Shown here: in pieces, positions 23,630 through 34,620 of the stretch | Layout of the letters: each line of letters opens with the position of its first letter | How positions within the stretch are numbered: the stretch's first letter is position 1 | Origin: Crambe crambe | Taxonomy: Eukaryota; Porifera; Demospongiae; Poecilosclerida; Crambeidae | Reading direction: 5' to 3' | Assembly: GCA_963924555.1 (NCBI GenBank) | Contig: OZ004586.1 | Coordinates: 3,368,501 to 3,432,500, forward strand | Length of the DNA stretch: 64,000 bases | Notes under the pieces: generated by a model | Told to the model about the DNA's origin: nothing | The model's input: the letters and a program-made list of their open reading frames with translations, nothing else | Database searches by the model: none | Translations under genes and position numbers: made by a program

Positions 23630-24060
23630 GCAAAGGGGAAAACATTTCTGTGAAATGCAAAGTGTAGGGATGACCATTGCTCAAACAAGTATAAGTAAAC
23701 CAGAGTAGGGATGAAGGAAAGAAATGTGGTCAATCTTTGTTCTGTATATCCAGCTAACAATCCATCATAATTATTATCTGAAGCTACCATATAGCTATAT
23801 GGCTTGAGTATCGAATATGTACCTATACCACTGTAAAAATGAAAGTGTTTATACTGCACACTATTTTGTCCCAATACACACACTATTTTTAGTGAGTATA
23901 TTGGGACGATTTAGTGTGCAGTACACACTTTCATTTTTATAGTGTAGGGATTGTTAGCACATTCATCCCTACCCTTGTTTGCTTACTTTTTTGAGCAATG
24001 GTCATCCCTACACTTTTTCATTTCACAGAAATCCATGTTTTTTTTCCCCTCACTTGTTCC
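23630..24060. mobile_element. Foldback element with a second MITE nested in the loop
   Basis: Outer arms: GGGGAAAACATTTCTGTGAAATG...GTGTAGGGATGACCATTGCTCAAA, mirrored by TTGAGCAATGGTCATCCCTACAC...CATTTCACAGAAATC...CACTTGTTCC. Inside, 23830-23945 is a second inverted repeat (CACTGTAAAAATGAAAGTGT and its mirror ACACTTTCATTTTTATAGTG) that interrupts the loop. Confidence 0.82.
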
Positions 24061-24232
24061 TGGTCTTTTTTCTCTCCCAACATCCTATGTGCGTGCAGTG
24101 ACAGATGAAATAGCTATACGTAGTTCTTATGATCAGCAAGTCAAGACTTGAAGCGCTCAGCTATACTTCGAGGATGTAGATGAATCAGAATGGAGGATTG
24201 GATAGAACACTCGCTACTGATTGTACATAATA

Positions 24233-25032
24233 AGTTACATTCTCTCACCCACTCACAGGTCCTACAAAGTGCAACCAGCCAAAAGTGATCATACCAGGTA
24301 CCTGTCGTGACTAGATGCTGTAGATAGTGTTCTTATGCCAGCACTGAAGTCTGTAGGTCTTGTGTCACCTTTAATTATTAGGTATCCCTCTCTAGGAGTG
24401 GTGTCCAGGAGACTAGCTGTCACTCTATATATCCCAACCTGTCTAACCATGAGGTTAGTAGGAGCTTGTTCTGTAAAATTAACAAAATTATGGACATGCT
24501 TACAATTTAATGTGCACATGGTGGTGGTAGATAGTTATGTGTATGCTACTTGATTCATAGAATACGTATATCAAACAAGTAAATATGCATGTAAGTATGG
24601 AGACTAGATACTCCAAATAGTGCTGTTAGCCAGAACTGAAGTCTGTAGTTCTTGTGTCACAGGATTGGGTGGTGGTGTCCAGGAGACTCTCACTCTAATC
24701 TGTCAATTAGTAGGAGCCTGTTCTAGATAGCTAGCTATGTGCATAACAAAATTTTAGCACTATTAGCTAGCTACTTTGGTTGCAATAGGTACACCCATTT
24801 TTGTACTTCCCCTACCCCACATGTGCCATAGATTAAGAGTGGTGAAATAGACCCAAGTGGTAACATGTGACCAAGATCTCTATTAATTTTGTGAATCGTC
24901 ACAGTGCATGATTATGGTAATATTACAAGTACATAGCTCATTATAGCTAGCTATAGTGCACTCACCTTGACTCTATACAGATGAGGGAGTTGACACAAGT
25001 CCTAGTGTTAGAAGCAGCATACTATTCAACAT
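24233..25032 (-). pseudogene. Relic of an FN3 receptor gene
   Basis: Signal-peptide exon 24966-25032 (starts MLNSMLLLTLGLVSTP, GTGAG donor) is intact, but what follows is two degraded FN3a copies (about 24600-24730 and 24233-24475) and nothing else. The second still reads [15 protein letters not shown] but lost the central WTPPPNPP strand by deletion. No FN3b-FN3d, membrane exon or catalytic exons are found. A dead unit of the cluster. Confidence 0.72.
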
Positions 25033-25186
25033 GATGATCAATAGCCTTCATTAGTGAGTTACTTATAGGGAAGGCAACACTTTATGTTTTGTTTACCACA
25101 CTTTATAATTGCAGCGAGCGAGCGAAGCGAGTGAGCTGACTCTCAGGTCATGACTCATTGAAATTTTAAATATACATGTATATATA

Positions 25187-25472
25187 CAAGTAAAGTAAAA
25201 ACATTTATTCAAATAAATGAAGGTGATGTAGGGATGACTATAGTTAACTGGTCAAAAAAGAGATGAAACAAGAACTGAATAGATGAGATTATGCAAGGAT
25301 GAAGTCGAATGTGGGCACGTCACACCTAGTGACTGCACCCGGATTCGACTTCATCCTTGCATAATCTCATCTATTCAGTTCTTGTTTCATCTCTTTTTTG
25401 ACCAGTTAACTATAGTCATCCCTACATCACCTTCATTTATTTGAATAAATGTTTTTACTTTACTTGTTTCTT
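25187..25472. mobile_element. Foldback element, ~125 bp arms
   Basis: Left arm ACAAGTAAAGTAAAAACATTT...GATGTAGGGATGACTATAG...GATGAAGTCGAAT, right arm its mirror to TTTTTACTTTACTTGT. Loop about 30 bp. Confidence 0.88.
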
Positions 25473-27163
25473 TCATTTTTTATTATTTTTTTTTTTTTGC
25501 AGGTCATTATATTCATCTCATTATAGCTAGCTACTTGTTATGCCAGGCCCAGGCCCATTATTCTTTGTGATTTCTTTTTCAGGAGGTGGTCACTGCTGTA
25601 CATCTATAGCTTCTTTTTTTCTTAAATTAACTACACATACCAGTTATACCAAGTCTTGTGTTGCATCACAATCAAGCCTGGTAAACAACTTAGTGAGACT
25701 AAAGCCTTCAGTTCTGAATAAATACAGCTGAGCTGCTCTATCAGCCTGCCAGGTTTCGTTTCTAAATAATGCACACCTCACTGGAACTCGAGCGTTACTT
25801 ACCATTTAAAGTTTAAACGCTCTCCTTAGTACAGATAGCCTTATCTTAGAATTGATTAGTTTTTTTTGTTATGACCTCAGAAGAAATGGCTTTTGAGTTT
25901 TGTTTGAGAACAGTGATCGAGAGTCATGACAACTTCGTTGTTTACGCATGCGCGTTATGTTTAATGGCTTCTTCGTATAGTCTACTGTACTAAGATAGCG
26001 GCTTTTTTTCTGAGTGAACTAGAGGCTAAACCGATGGGACGTGGACCTGGTCCGAGTAAAATGGAGCAGATTCATATATAGAACATGGCCCAAGCGTGGC
26101 CCAATTTTTCTCCAGATCGTGCCATTATGATGATGATTAAGAACAAGAAAATAAGAAATCATGAAAAAGTGCGCTTTTATTATTCTTCCGTATTGAGTCT
26201 TTCAGCCTCCAAAATTCTCCTGCATGATAAGAATGTGCATAAGAGACAGGGTAAGCAGTCATAGCAGCTACAACTTACTGTTTTCTGAGAAAATCCAACT
26301 TCATTTTGTATTAGTCCTATGGAGGGTCATAGGTCATCCCTACATAGAGAGCGCTACCGCGCTCTCTGATTGCAGCGAGCGAGCGAAGCGAGTGAGCTGA
26401 CTCTCTGGTCATGACTCATTGAAATTTTAAGTAATAGTTATTAACCAAGCGCTAGGTTTGTAGTCGAATTATAAGCACGAGGCCCGAGGGCGAAGCCCGA
26501 GGGGCGAGTGCTTATAATTCACTACAAACCGCACGCGCGCGGTTAATAACTATTTTATAGCCCGCGCGAGTGTACTACGCATGCTCAGTGCTTCTGTCTC
26601 TATAGCGATGTAGCTACTTTTTGGCTGCTTACAAGAATATGGCCATCCCACTTCAACGTCGTGATTCATACGGTACCGAACTATCTTCCACTCTATAACC
26701 CACCCACTCGCTGTGCTTTAACTTGCTCACGTAAGGTAGGGGCACAGCGTCATAATTATGGTTGGACGCTGAATGGCAAGTAGGGCAGCTAGTGCAGAAT
26801 ACCAGCCACGCTGTTACACAGCTCGCAAGTTCTGCCTTTTATGCTGGCTACTTTCTGAAAAGCTTGTTGGGTTTGAAATGTGGAATGTGGTCAATGAATA
26901 TCATTATAGCGTGCGCACCGTGTTCAATGATAAAATTCTTTTCTGAGAGTAGTTAGTATAAGGACAGAACTCTATACTGTCACATACTCACCTTTCAGTC
27001 TAGTCACAACTCTTTAAAAGTGCAATATCAACTTTGCAGAATCTATATCTAACTTTTCCCTGTAAACACCACCCCAGGCTATGATTACATGCACTGTATC
27101 ACATTTATAAATCCATGTAAATCGGTCCGTTACCATGGCAACGGGCTATAAATATATATATAT
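25473..27163. other. Gene-free stretch with transposon ends
   Basis: No gene I can support. It contains copies of the TGCAGCGAGCGAGCGAAGCGAGTGAGC...GAAATTTTAA junction motif (26372-26435), a transposon end at 26333 (ATCCCTACATAGAGAGCGC) and a hairpin element at 26428-26556. A small frame at 26762-26956 has no recognisable domain and poor context. Confidence 0.4.
26428..26556. mobile_element. GC-rich hairpin element
   Basis: Nested inverted repeats: outer TAGTTATTAACC / GGTTAATAACTA, middle GTTTGTAGT / ACTACAAAC, inner GAATTATAAGCAC / GTGCTTATAATTC, with a loop of CGAGGCCCGAGGGCGAAGCCCGAG type. Compact MITE-like structure. Confidence 0.78.
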
Positions 27164-28975
27164 CTAGGTCTACACTCCAAAATGCCCCAGGCGTACGTAC
27201 GTACGTACGTGTCGTGCAATAGTAGCGCCCCTGCGCGTGCATTTATGCGCATGCTCCAGTTGCAATTGCTTGATTGATTTCTACATCGCTTTGTATATAG
27301 CATGGTGGATAGTAGGGCTAGGCTTATCTAAGTGGATTGTAGGCACTAGACATATCCAAGTGCTTTGTGGTAAGTACTTAGCTTTCTATGCATGCAGCCG
27401 CCTGCCACTAACAGCAAAGCAAGCTCAACATTTCTACAGCCTTTTGGGTAGCAGGCACAAGAGGCTTATCTAAGCGGCTTGTAGGCACTAGGCTTATCTA
27501 AGTACTTTGAGGTAAGCATGTATGCAGCTGCCTGCCACCACTTACATGACTCTTAGCAATATCAAGCACTTAAGCCTATCAGCTCACTGTCAAATGCTGC
27601 ACATTGCTATAGATACTCAACAGCAAATGAAAATCGTTGAAGAATACTTGCTTGCTCGCTCGCTGTCAACTGAATGTTGAACATTGCCCTAGTTGCAGCG
27701 AGCGAGCGAAGCGAGTGAGCTGACTCTCAGGTCATGACTCATTGAAATTTTAAATATATATATATATATATATTATCTAGGTCTACACTCCAAAATGCCC
27801 CAGGCGTACGTACGTACGTACGTACGTACGTGTCGTGCAATAGTAGCGCCCCTGCGCGTGCATTTATGCGCATGCTCCAGTTGCAATTGCTTGATTGATT
27901 TCTACATCGCTTTGTATATAGCATGGTGGATAGTATGGCTAGGCTTATCTAAGTGGATTGTAGGCACTAGACATATCCAAGTGCTTTGTGGTAAGTACTT
28001 AGCTTTCTATGCATGCAGCTGCCTGCCACTTAGCTACATAACACAACAGCAAAGCAAGCTCAACATTTCTACAGCCTTTTGGGCAGCAGGCACAAGAGGC
28101 TTATCTAAGCGGCTTGTAGGCACTAGGCTTATCTAAGTGCTTTGAGGTAAGCATGTATGCAGCTGCCTGCCACCACTTACATGATTCTTAGCAATATCAA
28201 GCACTGAAGCCTATCAGCTACTTTAATTGCTCACTGTCAAATGCTGCACATTGCTATAGATACTCAACAGCAAATGAAAATCGTTGAAGAATACTTGCTT
28301 GCTCGCTCGCTGTCAACTGAATGTTGAACATTGCCCTAGTTGCAGCGAGCGAGCGAAGCGAGTGAGCTGACTCTCAGGTCATGACTCATTGAAATTTTAA
28401 ATATATATATATATCTAGGTCTACACTCCAAAATGCCCCAGGCGTACGTACGTACGTACGTACGTGTCGTGCAATAGTAGCGCCCCTGCGCGTGCATTTA
28501 TGCGCATGCTCCAGTTGCAATTGCTTGATTGATTTCTACATCGCTTTGTATATAGCATGGTGGATAGTAGGGCTAGGCTTATCTAAGTGGATTGTAGGCA
28601 CTAGACATATCCAAGTGCTTTGTGGTAAGTACTTAGCTTTCTATGCATGCAGCTGCCTGCCACTTAGCTACATAACACAACAGCAAAGCAAGCTCAACAT
28701 TTCTACAGCCTTTTGGGCAGCAGGCACAAGAGGCTTATCTAAGCGGCTTGTAGGCACTAGGCTTATCTAAGTGCTTTGAGGTAAGCATGTATGCAGCTGC
28801 CTGCCACCACTTACATGATTCTTAGCAATATCAAGCACTGAAGCCTATCAGCTACTTTAATTGCTCACTGTCAAATGCTGCACATTGCTATAGATACTCA
28901 ACAGCAAATGAAAATCGTTGAAGAATACTTGCTTGCTCGCTCGCTGTCAACTGAATGTTGAACATTGCCCTAGTT

Positions 28976-29756
28976 GGCGAGCGAGCGAAGCGAGCGAAGC
29001 CCCACACTAATTGGTCAAAATGGAAAATTGCGATATTTATATGTTACACGTACGTCACTCAAAATGCGCATGCGCTTACGCATGCGCATGAAATAGCTAC
29101 TAAGCAACGTCATAATAAGCAATCATTTTCGTTAGGCTTGAAGTTGAAACACTATTGTAGCGAGTATTATGGAACCCAGAGAACCAGAAAATAAGCGAAG
29201 GAGGGCCCCAGAACACCCTCTAGAAACTGACCAGCAAAGAAGAGCGAGACCTCATGAAAGAAATGAAAGAGACAGAGCTAGAAGGAGAACAGAGTCAAAG
29301 GAACAGAGAAAAACAAGACTAGCAAAGAAATGCGACAGATAGAGCCAGGAGGAGGGAATGTACAGAGTCAGCAGAAGATAATGCTGAAAGACAAGACTAG
29401 CAAAGAAATGCGACAGATAGAGCCAGGAGGAGGGAATGTACAGAGTCAGCAGAAGATAATGCTGAAAGAGCAGAGCAAATGAGAGCTAGAAGGAGAGCAG
29501 AGTCAGCAGAACACAGAGCTGCCAGATTACAGCATATGAGGGCTCATTATTTGAGAGACTGGCTACTGAGTCTGAACAGGAGTGGTAGCCTGGGTTCAGA
29601 GAAGACACTCTAATGCTAACTGGGAATGCACCAAGTCAGTTAACAACCTGAATAGCTAGATATTGAAAGTCACTGTTGGGGCTATATAATCATAAGTGAG
29701 GGAGGAGCACCACTGGCTGCTTGCTCGCCCAACTAATGCTATACGAGCATCTCTAG
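28976..29756 (+). mobile_element. Unit H copy 1 with basic ORF, Helitron-like
   Basis: Carries a 57-codon frame 29169-29342 (starts MEPREPENKRRRAPEHPLE, very rich in Arg and Glu), then in another frame a segment reading RRRAESAEHRAARLQHMR. Arg-rich ESAEQRAARLxxMR repeats are common at the N-terminus of Helitron-type helicase proteins, so this may be a truncated Helitron start; no helicase or Rep motif is present. A 77 bp internal duplication (AGCAAAGAAATGCGACAGATAG...) occurs only in this copy. Confidence 0.5.
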
Positions 29757-29829
29757 TTGCAGCGAGCGAGCGAAGCGAGTGAGCTGACTCTCAGGTCATG
29801 ACTCATTGAAATTTTAAATATATATATAT

Positions 29830-30056
29830 ATCGAGAGTGCGTTAGCACTCTCTAAGTAGGGATGGCGGGTCAAAGGTCATAAGACTGTATAAACTAAAAC
29901 TCTTCTTTCTCTTCTATCCTTACTCTATAGGTTCTCAGAAGGCTACAGTGAATTATTACATCTACAAAGAAGAGAGGAGAATGTTCAAAAACCAAAAATT
30001 CATTCGCTAACATAAGAAAAAAGCGAGTTCTAAAATTGACTTTTGTTCTTTTTCTT

Positions 30057-30088
<32 letters not shown>

Positions 30089-30740
30089 GGATAATAAGAT
30101 CGACGTACCGACTTACTGGCTATAGTCATCAAAATTCTGCTTTGGCCATCTGTTAGAGCGGCACCTAGAGGCTGATCTTTTGCTATTAGTTTTGACTAAG
30201 GCTCTACTTCACTATTCGAGCACTCGGAACACTAGCTAATCTTTCGACGCCATTTTGAAGCGCACGTCGTTAGGGGGCGGGGCTTATGGGCGGAGCCACG
30301 TAAGCTTCTTGAGTTTAGCTTAGCTTAATCGTCTTATCTGATGATGTTCCAGTCACTCCTTGCTGAATTACAGTACAGATGCTCATCTTATAGTAGTATT
30401 ATAGCCAGTACTTTGCTGTAGTGTAGTCAGCTCACATGTCATTTAGCTACATTGCTGTTTACATTGCTGTTGCTGTAAAGTTTTATATTAAATAATAGAC
30501 AAAACTTAAATAGCTAAACAAATTCTTCAACCAGAGACTGCTACCTACAAAAGAAAAAGATACTCATGTCAAATTAATAATCACTGCATGCATATACTCT
30601 CAGTTGAAGTGACAGTAAATACTGCCACATACACAAACTTATATTAAACTTCAAGCACTAAGAAAAAAGGATAGAAACAAGTAAGTGCAAAAAATTTCTT
30701 CTAAATAAAAAGGTTAAGTAGGGATAGCTTAAAATCTAGC
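29830..30740. mobile_element. Inverted copy of the 18.5 kb element
   Basis: Reads as the reverse complement of 18484-19325: GAGAGTGCGTTAGCACTCTCTAAGTAGGGATGGC at one end, AGTTC...(AAT)n, GGCGGGGCTTATGGGCGGAGCC, and AGGTTAAGTAGGGATAGC at the other end, where it runs into a foldback. It lies inside the composite array between unit H and unit P copies. Confidence 0.75.
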
Positions 30741-30936
30741 TGGGCTATATAATGTACTGGAGTCATATGAAAACAATCCCTACTTTTACAACTGCCATAG
30801 CTAGCTATAGGTATATTGGATGTAAATGTAGGGATTGTTTTCATATGACTCCAGTACATTATATAGCCCAGCTAGATTTTAAGCTATCCCTACTTAACCT
30901 TTTTATTTAGAAGAAATTTTTTGCACTTACTTGTAT
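30685..30936. mobile_element. Foldback element, ~110 bp arms
   Basis: Left arm ACAAGTAAGTGCAAAAAATTTC...GTTAAGTAGGGATAGC...TACTGGAGTCATATGAAAAC, right arm its mirror to GCACTTACTTGT. Loop about 45 bp. Confidence 0.87.
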
Positions 30937-31504
30937 ATCTAGGTCTACACTCCAAAATGCCCCAGGCGTACGTACGTACGTACGTACGTACGTGTCGTGC
31001 AATAGTAGCGCCCCTGCGCGTGCATTTATGCGCATGCTCCAGTTGCAATTGCTTGATTGATTTCTACATCGCTTTGTACATAGCATGGTGGATAGTAGGG
31101 CTAGGCTTATCTAAGTGGATTGTAGGCACTAGACATATCCAAGTGCTTTGTGGTAAGTACTTAGCTTTCTATGCATGCAGCCGCCTGCCACTTAGCTACA
31201 TAACACAACAGCAAAGCAAGCTCAACATTTCTACAGCCTTTTGGGCAGCAGGCACAAGAGGCTTATCTAAGCGGCTTGTAGGCACTAGGCTTATCTAAGT
31301 GCTTTGAGGTAAGCATGTATGCAGCTGCCTGCCACCACTTACATGACTCTTAGCAATATCAAGCACTGAAGCCTATCAGCTACTTTAATTGCTCACTGTC
31401 AAATGCTGCACATTGCTATAGATACTCAACAGCAAATGAAAATCGTTGAAGAATACTTGCTTGCTCGCTCGCTGTCAACTGAATGTTGAACATTGCCCTA
31501 GTTG

Positions 31505-32198
31505 GCGAGCGAGCGAAGCGAGCGAAGCCCCACACTAATTGGTCAAAATGGAAAATTGCGATATTTATATGTTACACGTACGTCACTCAAAATGCGCATG
31601 CGCTTACGCATGCGCACGAAATAGCTACTAAGCAACGTCATAATAAGCAATCGTTTTCGTTAAGCTTGAAGTTGAAGCACTATTGTAGCGAGTATTATGG
31701 AACCCAGAGAACCAGAAAACAAGCGAAGGAGGGCCCCAGAACACCCTCTAGAAACTGACCAGCAAAGAAGAGCGAGACCTCATGAAAGAAGTGAAAGAGA
31801 CAGAGCTAGAAGGAGAACAGAGTCAAAGGAACAGAGAAAAACAAGACTAGCAAAGAAATGCGACAGATAGAGCCAGGAGGAGGGAATGTACAGAGTCAGC
31901 AGAAGATAATGCTGAAAGAGCAGAGCAAATGAGAGCTAGAAGGAGAGCAGAGTCAGCAGAACACAGAGCTGCCAGATTACAGCATATGAGGGCTCATTAT
32001 TTGAGAGACTGGCTACTGAGTCTGAACAGGAGTGGTAGCTTGGGTTCAGAGAAGACACTCTAATGCTAACTGGGAATGCACCAAGTCAGTTAACAACCTG
32101 AATAGCTAGATATTGAAAGTCACTGTTGGGGCTATATAAAATCATAAGTGAGGGAGGAGCACATTGAAATGACCACTGGTTGCTTGCTCGCCCAACTA
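31505..32198 (+). mobile_element. Unit H copy 2 with basic ORF
   Basis: Same layout as copy 1, without the 77 bp duplication. The 57-codon basic frame is 31697-31870. It is followed directly by the third H copy, without an intervening P unit. Confidence 0.5.
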
Positions 32199-32200
32199 AT

Positions 32201-32915
32201 TGGCGAGCGAGCGAAGCGAGCGAAGCCCCACACTAATTGGTCAAAATGGAAAATTGCGATATTTATATGTTACACGTACGTCACTCAAAGTGCGCATGCG
32301 CTTACGCATGCGCATGAAATAGCTACTAAGCAACGTCATAGTAAGCAATCATTTTCGTTAAGCTTGAAGTTGAAACACTATTGTAGCGAGTATTATGGAA
32401 CCCAGAGAACCAGAAAACAAGCGAAGGAGGGCCCCAGAACACCCTCTAGAAACTGACCAGCTAAGAAGAGCGAGACCTCATGAAAGAAATGAAAGAGACA
32501 GAGCTAGAAGGAGAACAGAGTCAAAGGAACAGAGAAAAACAAGACTAGCAAAGAAATACGACAGATAGAGCCAGGAGGAGGGAATGTACAGAGTCAGCAG
32601 AAGATAATGCTGAAAGAGCAGAGCAAATGAGAGCTAGAAGGAAAGCAGAGTCAGCAGAACACAGAGCTGCCAGATTACAGCATAATATGAGGGCTCATTA
32701 TTTGAAAGACTGGCTACTGAGTCTGAACAGGAGTGGTAGCCTGGGTTCAGAGAAGACACTCTAATGCTAACTGGGAATGCACCAAGTCAGTTAACACTGA
32801 ATAGCTAGATATTAAAAGTCACTGTTGGGGCTATATAATCATAAGTGAGGGAGGAGCACATTGAAATGACCATTGGCTGCTTGCTCGCCCAACTAATGCT
32901 ATACGAGCATCTCTA
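32201..32915 (+). mobile_element. Unit H copy 3 with basic ORF
   Basis: Basic frame 32395-32568, same length as in the other copies despite scattered substitutions. All three copies keep the frame and its stop. Confidence 0.5.
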
Positions 32916-34134
32916 GTTGCAGCGAGCGAGCGAAGCGAGTGAGCTGACTCTCAGGTCATGACTCATTGAAATTTTAAATATATATATATATATATCTAGG
33001 TCTACACTCCAAAATGCCCCAGGCGTACGTACGTACGTACGTACGTACGTGTCGTGCAATAGTAGCGCCCCTGCGCGTGCATTTATGCGCATGCTCCAGT
33101 TGCAATTGCTTGATTGATTTCTACATCGCTTTGTATATAGCATGGTGGATAGTATGGCTAGGCTTATCTAAGTGGATTGTAGGCACTAGACATATCCAAG
33201 TGCTTTGTGGTAAGTACTTAGCTTTCTATGCATGCAGCTGCCTGCCACTTAGCTACATAACACAACAGCAAAGCAAGCTCAACATTTCTACAGCCTTTTG
33301 GGCAGCAGGCACAAGAGGCTTATCTAAGCGGCTTGTAGGCACTAGGCTTATCTAAGTGCTTTGAGGTAAGCATGTATGCAGCTGCCTGCCACCACTTACA
33401 TGATTCTTAGCAATATCAAGCACTGAAGCCTATCAGCTACTTTAATTGCTCACTGTCAAATGCTGCACATTGCTATAGATACTCAACAGCAAATGAAAAT
33501 CGTTGAAGAATACTTGCTTGCTCGCTGCTGTCAACTGAATGTTGAACATTGCCCTAGTATATATATCTAGGTCTACACTCCAAAATGCCCCAGGCGTACG
33601 TACGTACGTACGTACGTACGTACGTGTCGTGCAATAGTAGCGCCCCTGCGCGTGCATTTATGCGCATGCTCCAGTTGCAATTGCTTGATTGATTTCTACA
33701 TCGCTTTGTATATAGCATGGTGGATAGTAGGGCTAGGCTTATCTAAGTGGATTGTAGGCACTAGACATATCCAAGTGCTTTGTGGTAAGTACTTAGCTTT
33801 CTATGCATGCAGCTGCCTGCCACTTAGCTACATAACACAACAGCAAAGCAAGCTCAACATTTCTACAGCTTTTTGGGCAGCAGGCACAAGAGGCTTATCT
33901 AAGCGGCTTGTAGGCACTAGGCTTATCTAAGTGCTTTGAGGTAAGCATGTATGCAGCTGCCTGCCACCACTTACATGACTATTAGCAATATCAAGCACTG
34001 AAGCCTATCAGCTACTTTAATTGCTCACTGTCAAATGCTGCACATTGCTATAGATACTCAACAGCAAATGAAAATCGTTGAAGAATACTTGCTTGCTCGC
34101 TCGCTGTCAACTGAATGTTGAACATTGCCCTAGT

Positions 34135-34620
34135 AATGTTATAATCACATTCCAGCAACACAGCTAAACAAACATCCATTTAAAAGTGACTAATGAGTAT
34201 CATAAACAAAGCAATAGACCTGTGGCCAATGCCAGCAAGCTCTAATCCTGTAGTGTAAAGTAGTACAGTCATCTCATTCTGGGGTTCCCTGAATGCTGCA
34301 CTGTTTGAATTTGTAGCTCTTGAAGTCTTCATTATATCAAGTTCACCTTCTCCCAAATTAATACTGGTCACCTCTTGTGGAAATTTCTGGTAGCTAGCTA
34401 CTGCATGGTAGCTATGTATCAAAGAAGATTGATGCTTGCAGTGTCCATTACGGTTATATTTACCTTGTGTATTATATCCTTGAGTATGTACTATAATGTA
34501 GAGGTTTATGTAGCTATAGAATAACCAAACACAATGTATGAAACATTATAATAAATACACAATAATAATGTCAGTAAACCTTTAATTATTATGTGAAGGA
34601 AACTAGCTAATTTGCTAACT
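34135..34620 (-). other. 3' flank of the phosphatase gene; weak ORF
   Basis: Contains AACATCCATTTAAAAGTGACTAATGA, repeated at 40679-40708 beyond the next phosphatase, so it is shared 3' flank. A minus-strand frame at 34180-34422 reads KFPQEVTSINLGEGELDIM and NEMTVLLYTTGLEL, which looks protein-like, but I recognise no domain and it has no partner exons. It may be an exon remnant. Confidence 0.3.

Larger units (their letters stand above)
27164..34134. repeat. Composite repeat array of two interleaved units
   Basis: About 7 kb of interspersed units. Unit P (~530-570 bp) begins CTAGGTCTACACTCCAAAATGC, contains a variable (ACGT)n tract and ends TTGAACATTGCCCTAGT: 27164-27694, 27778-28343, 28415-28975, 30938-31504, 32996-33556, 33566-34134. 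Unit H (~700-780 bp) follows or separates them: 28976-29756, 31505-32198, 32201-32915. A linker, GCAGCGAGCGAGCGAAGCGAGTGAGCTGACTCTCAGGTCATGACTC plus an AT dinucleotide tract, joins some units (27693, 28341, 29758, 32917). Open frames of 78-125 aa within unit P follow the repeat and show no domain; I do not call them genes. Confidence 0.88.

Noticed and set aside
25540-26956. Small plus-strand frames as genes
   Set aside because: Short, no recognisable domain, no splice partners, and located among transposon ends.
27237-33930. Repeated 78-125 aa frames in the P units
   Set aside because: They follow the repeat copies, begin at different points depending on (ACGT)n length, contain no domain, and end at the same repeat-encoded stop.
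27164-34134. CRISPR-like array
   Set aside because: Units are hundreds of bases long, adjacent or joined by AT tracts, with no short repeat-spacer pattern, and the genome is eukaryotic.
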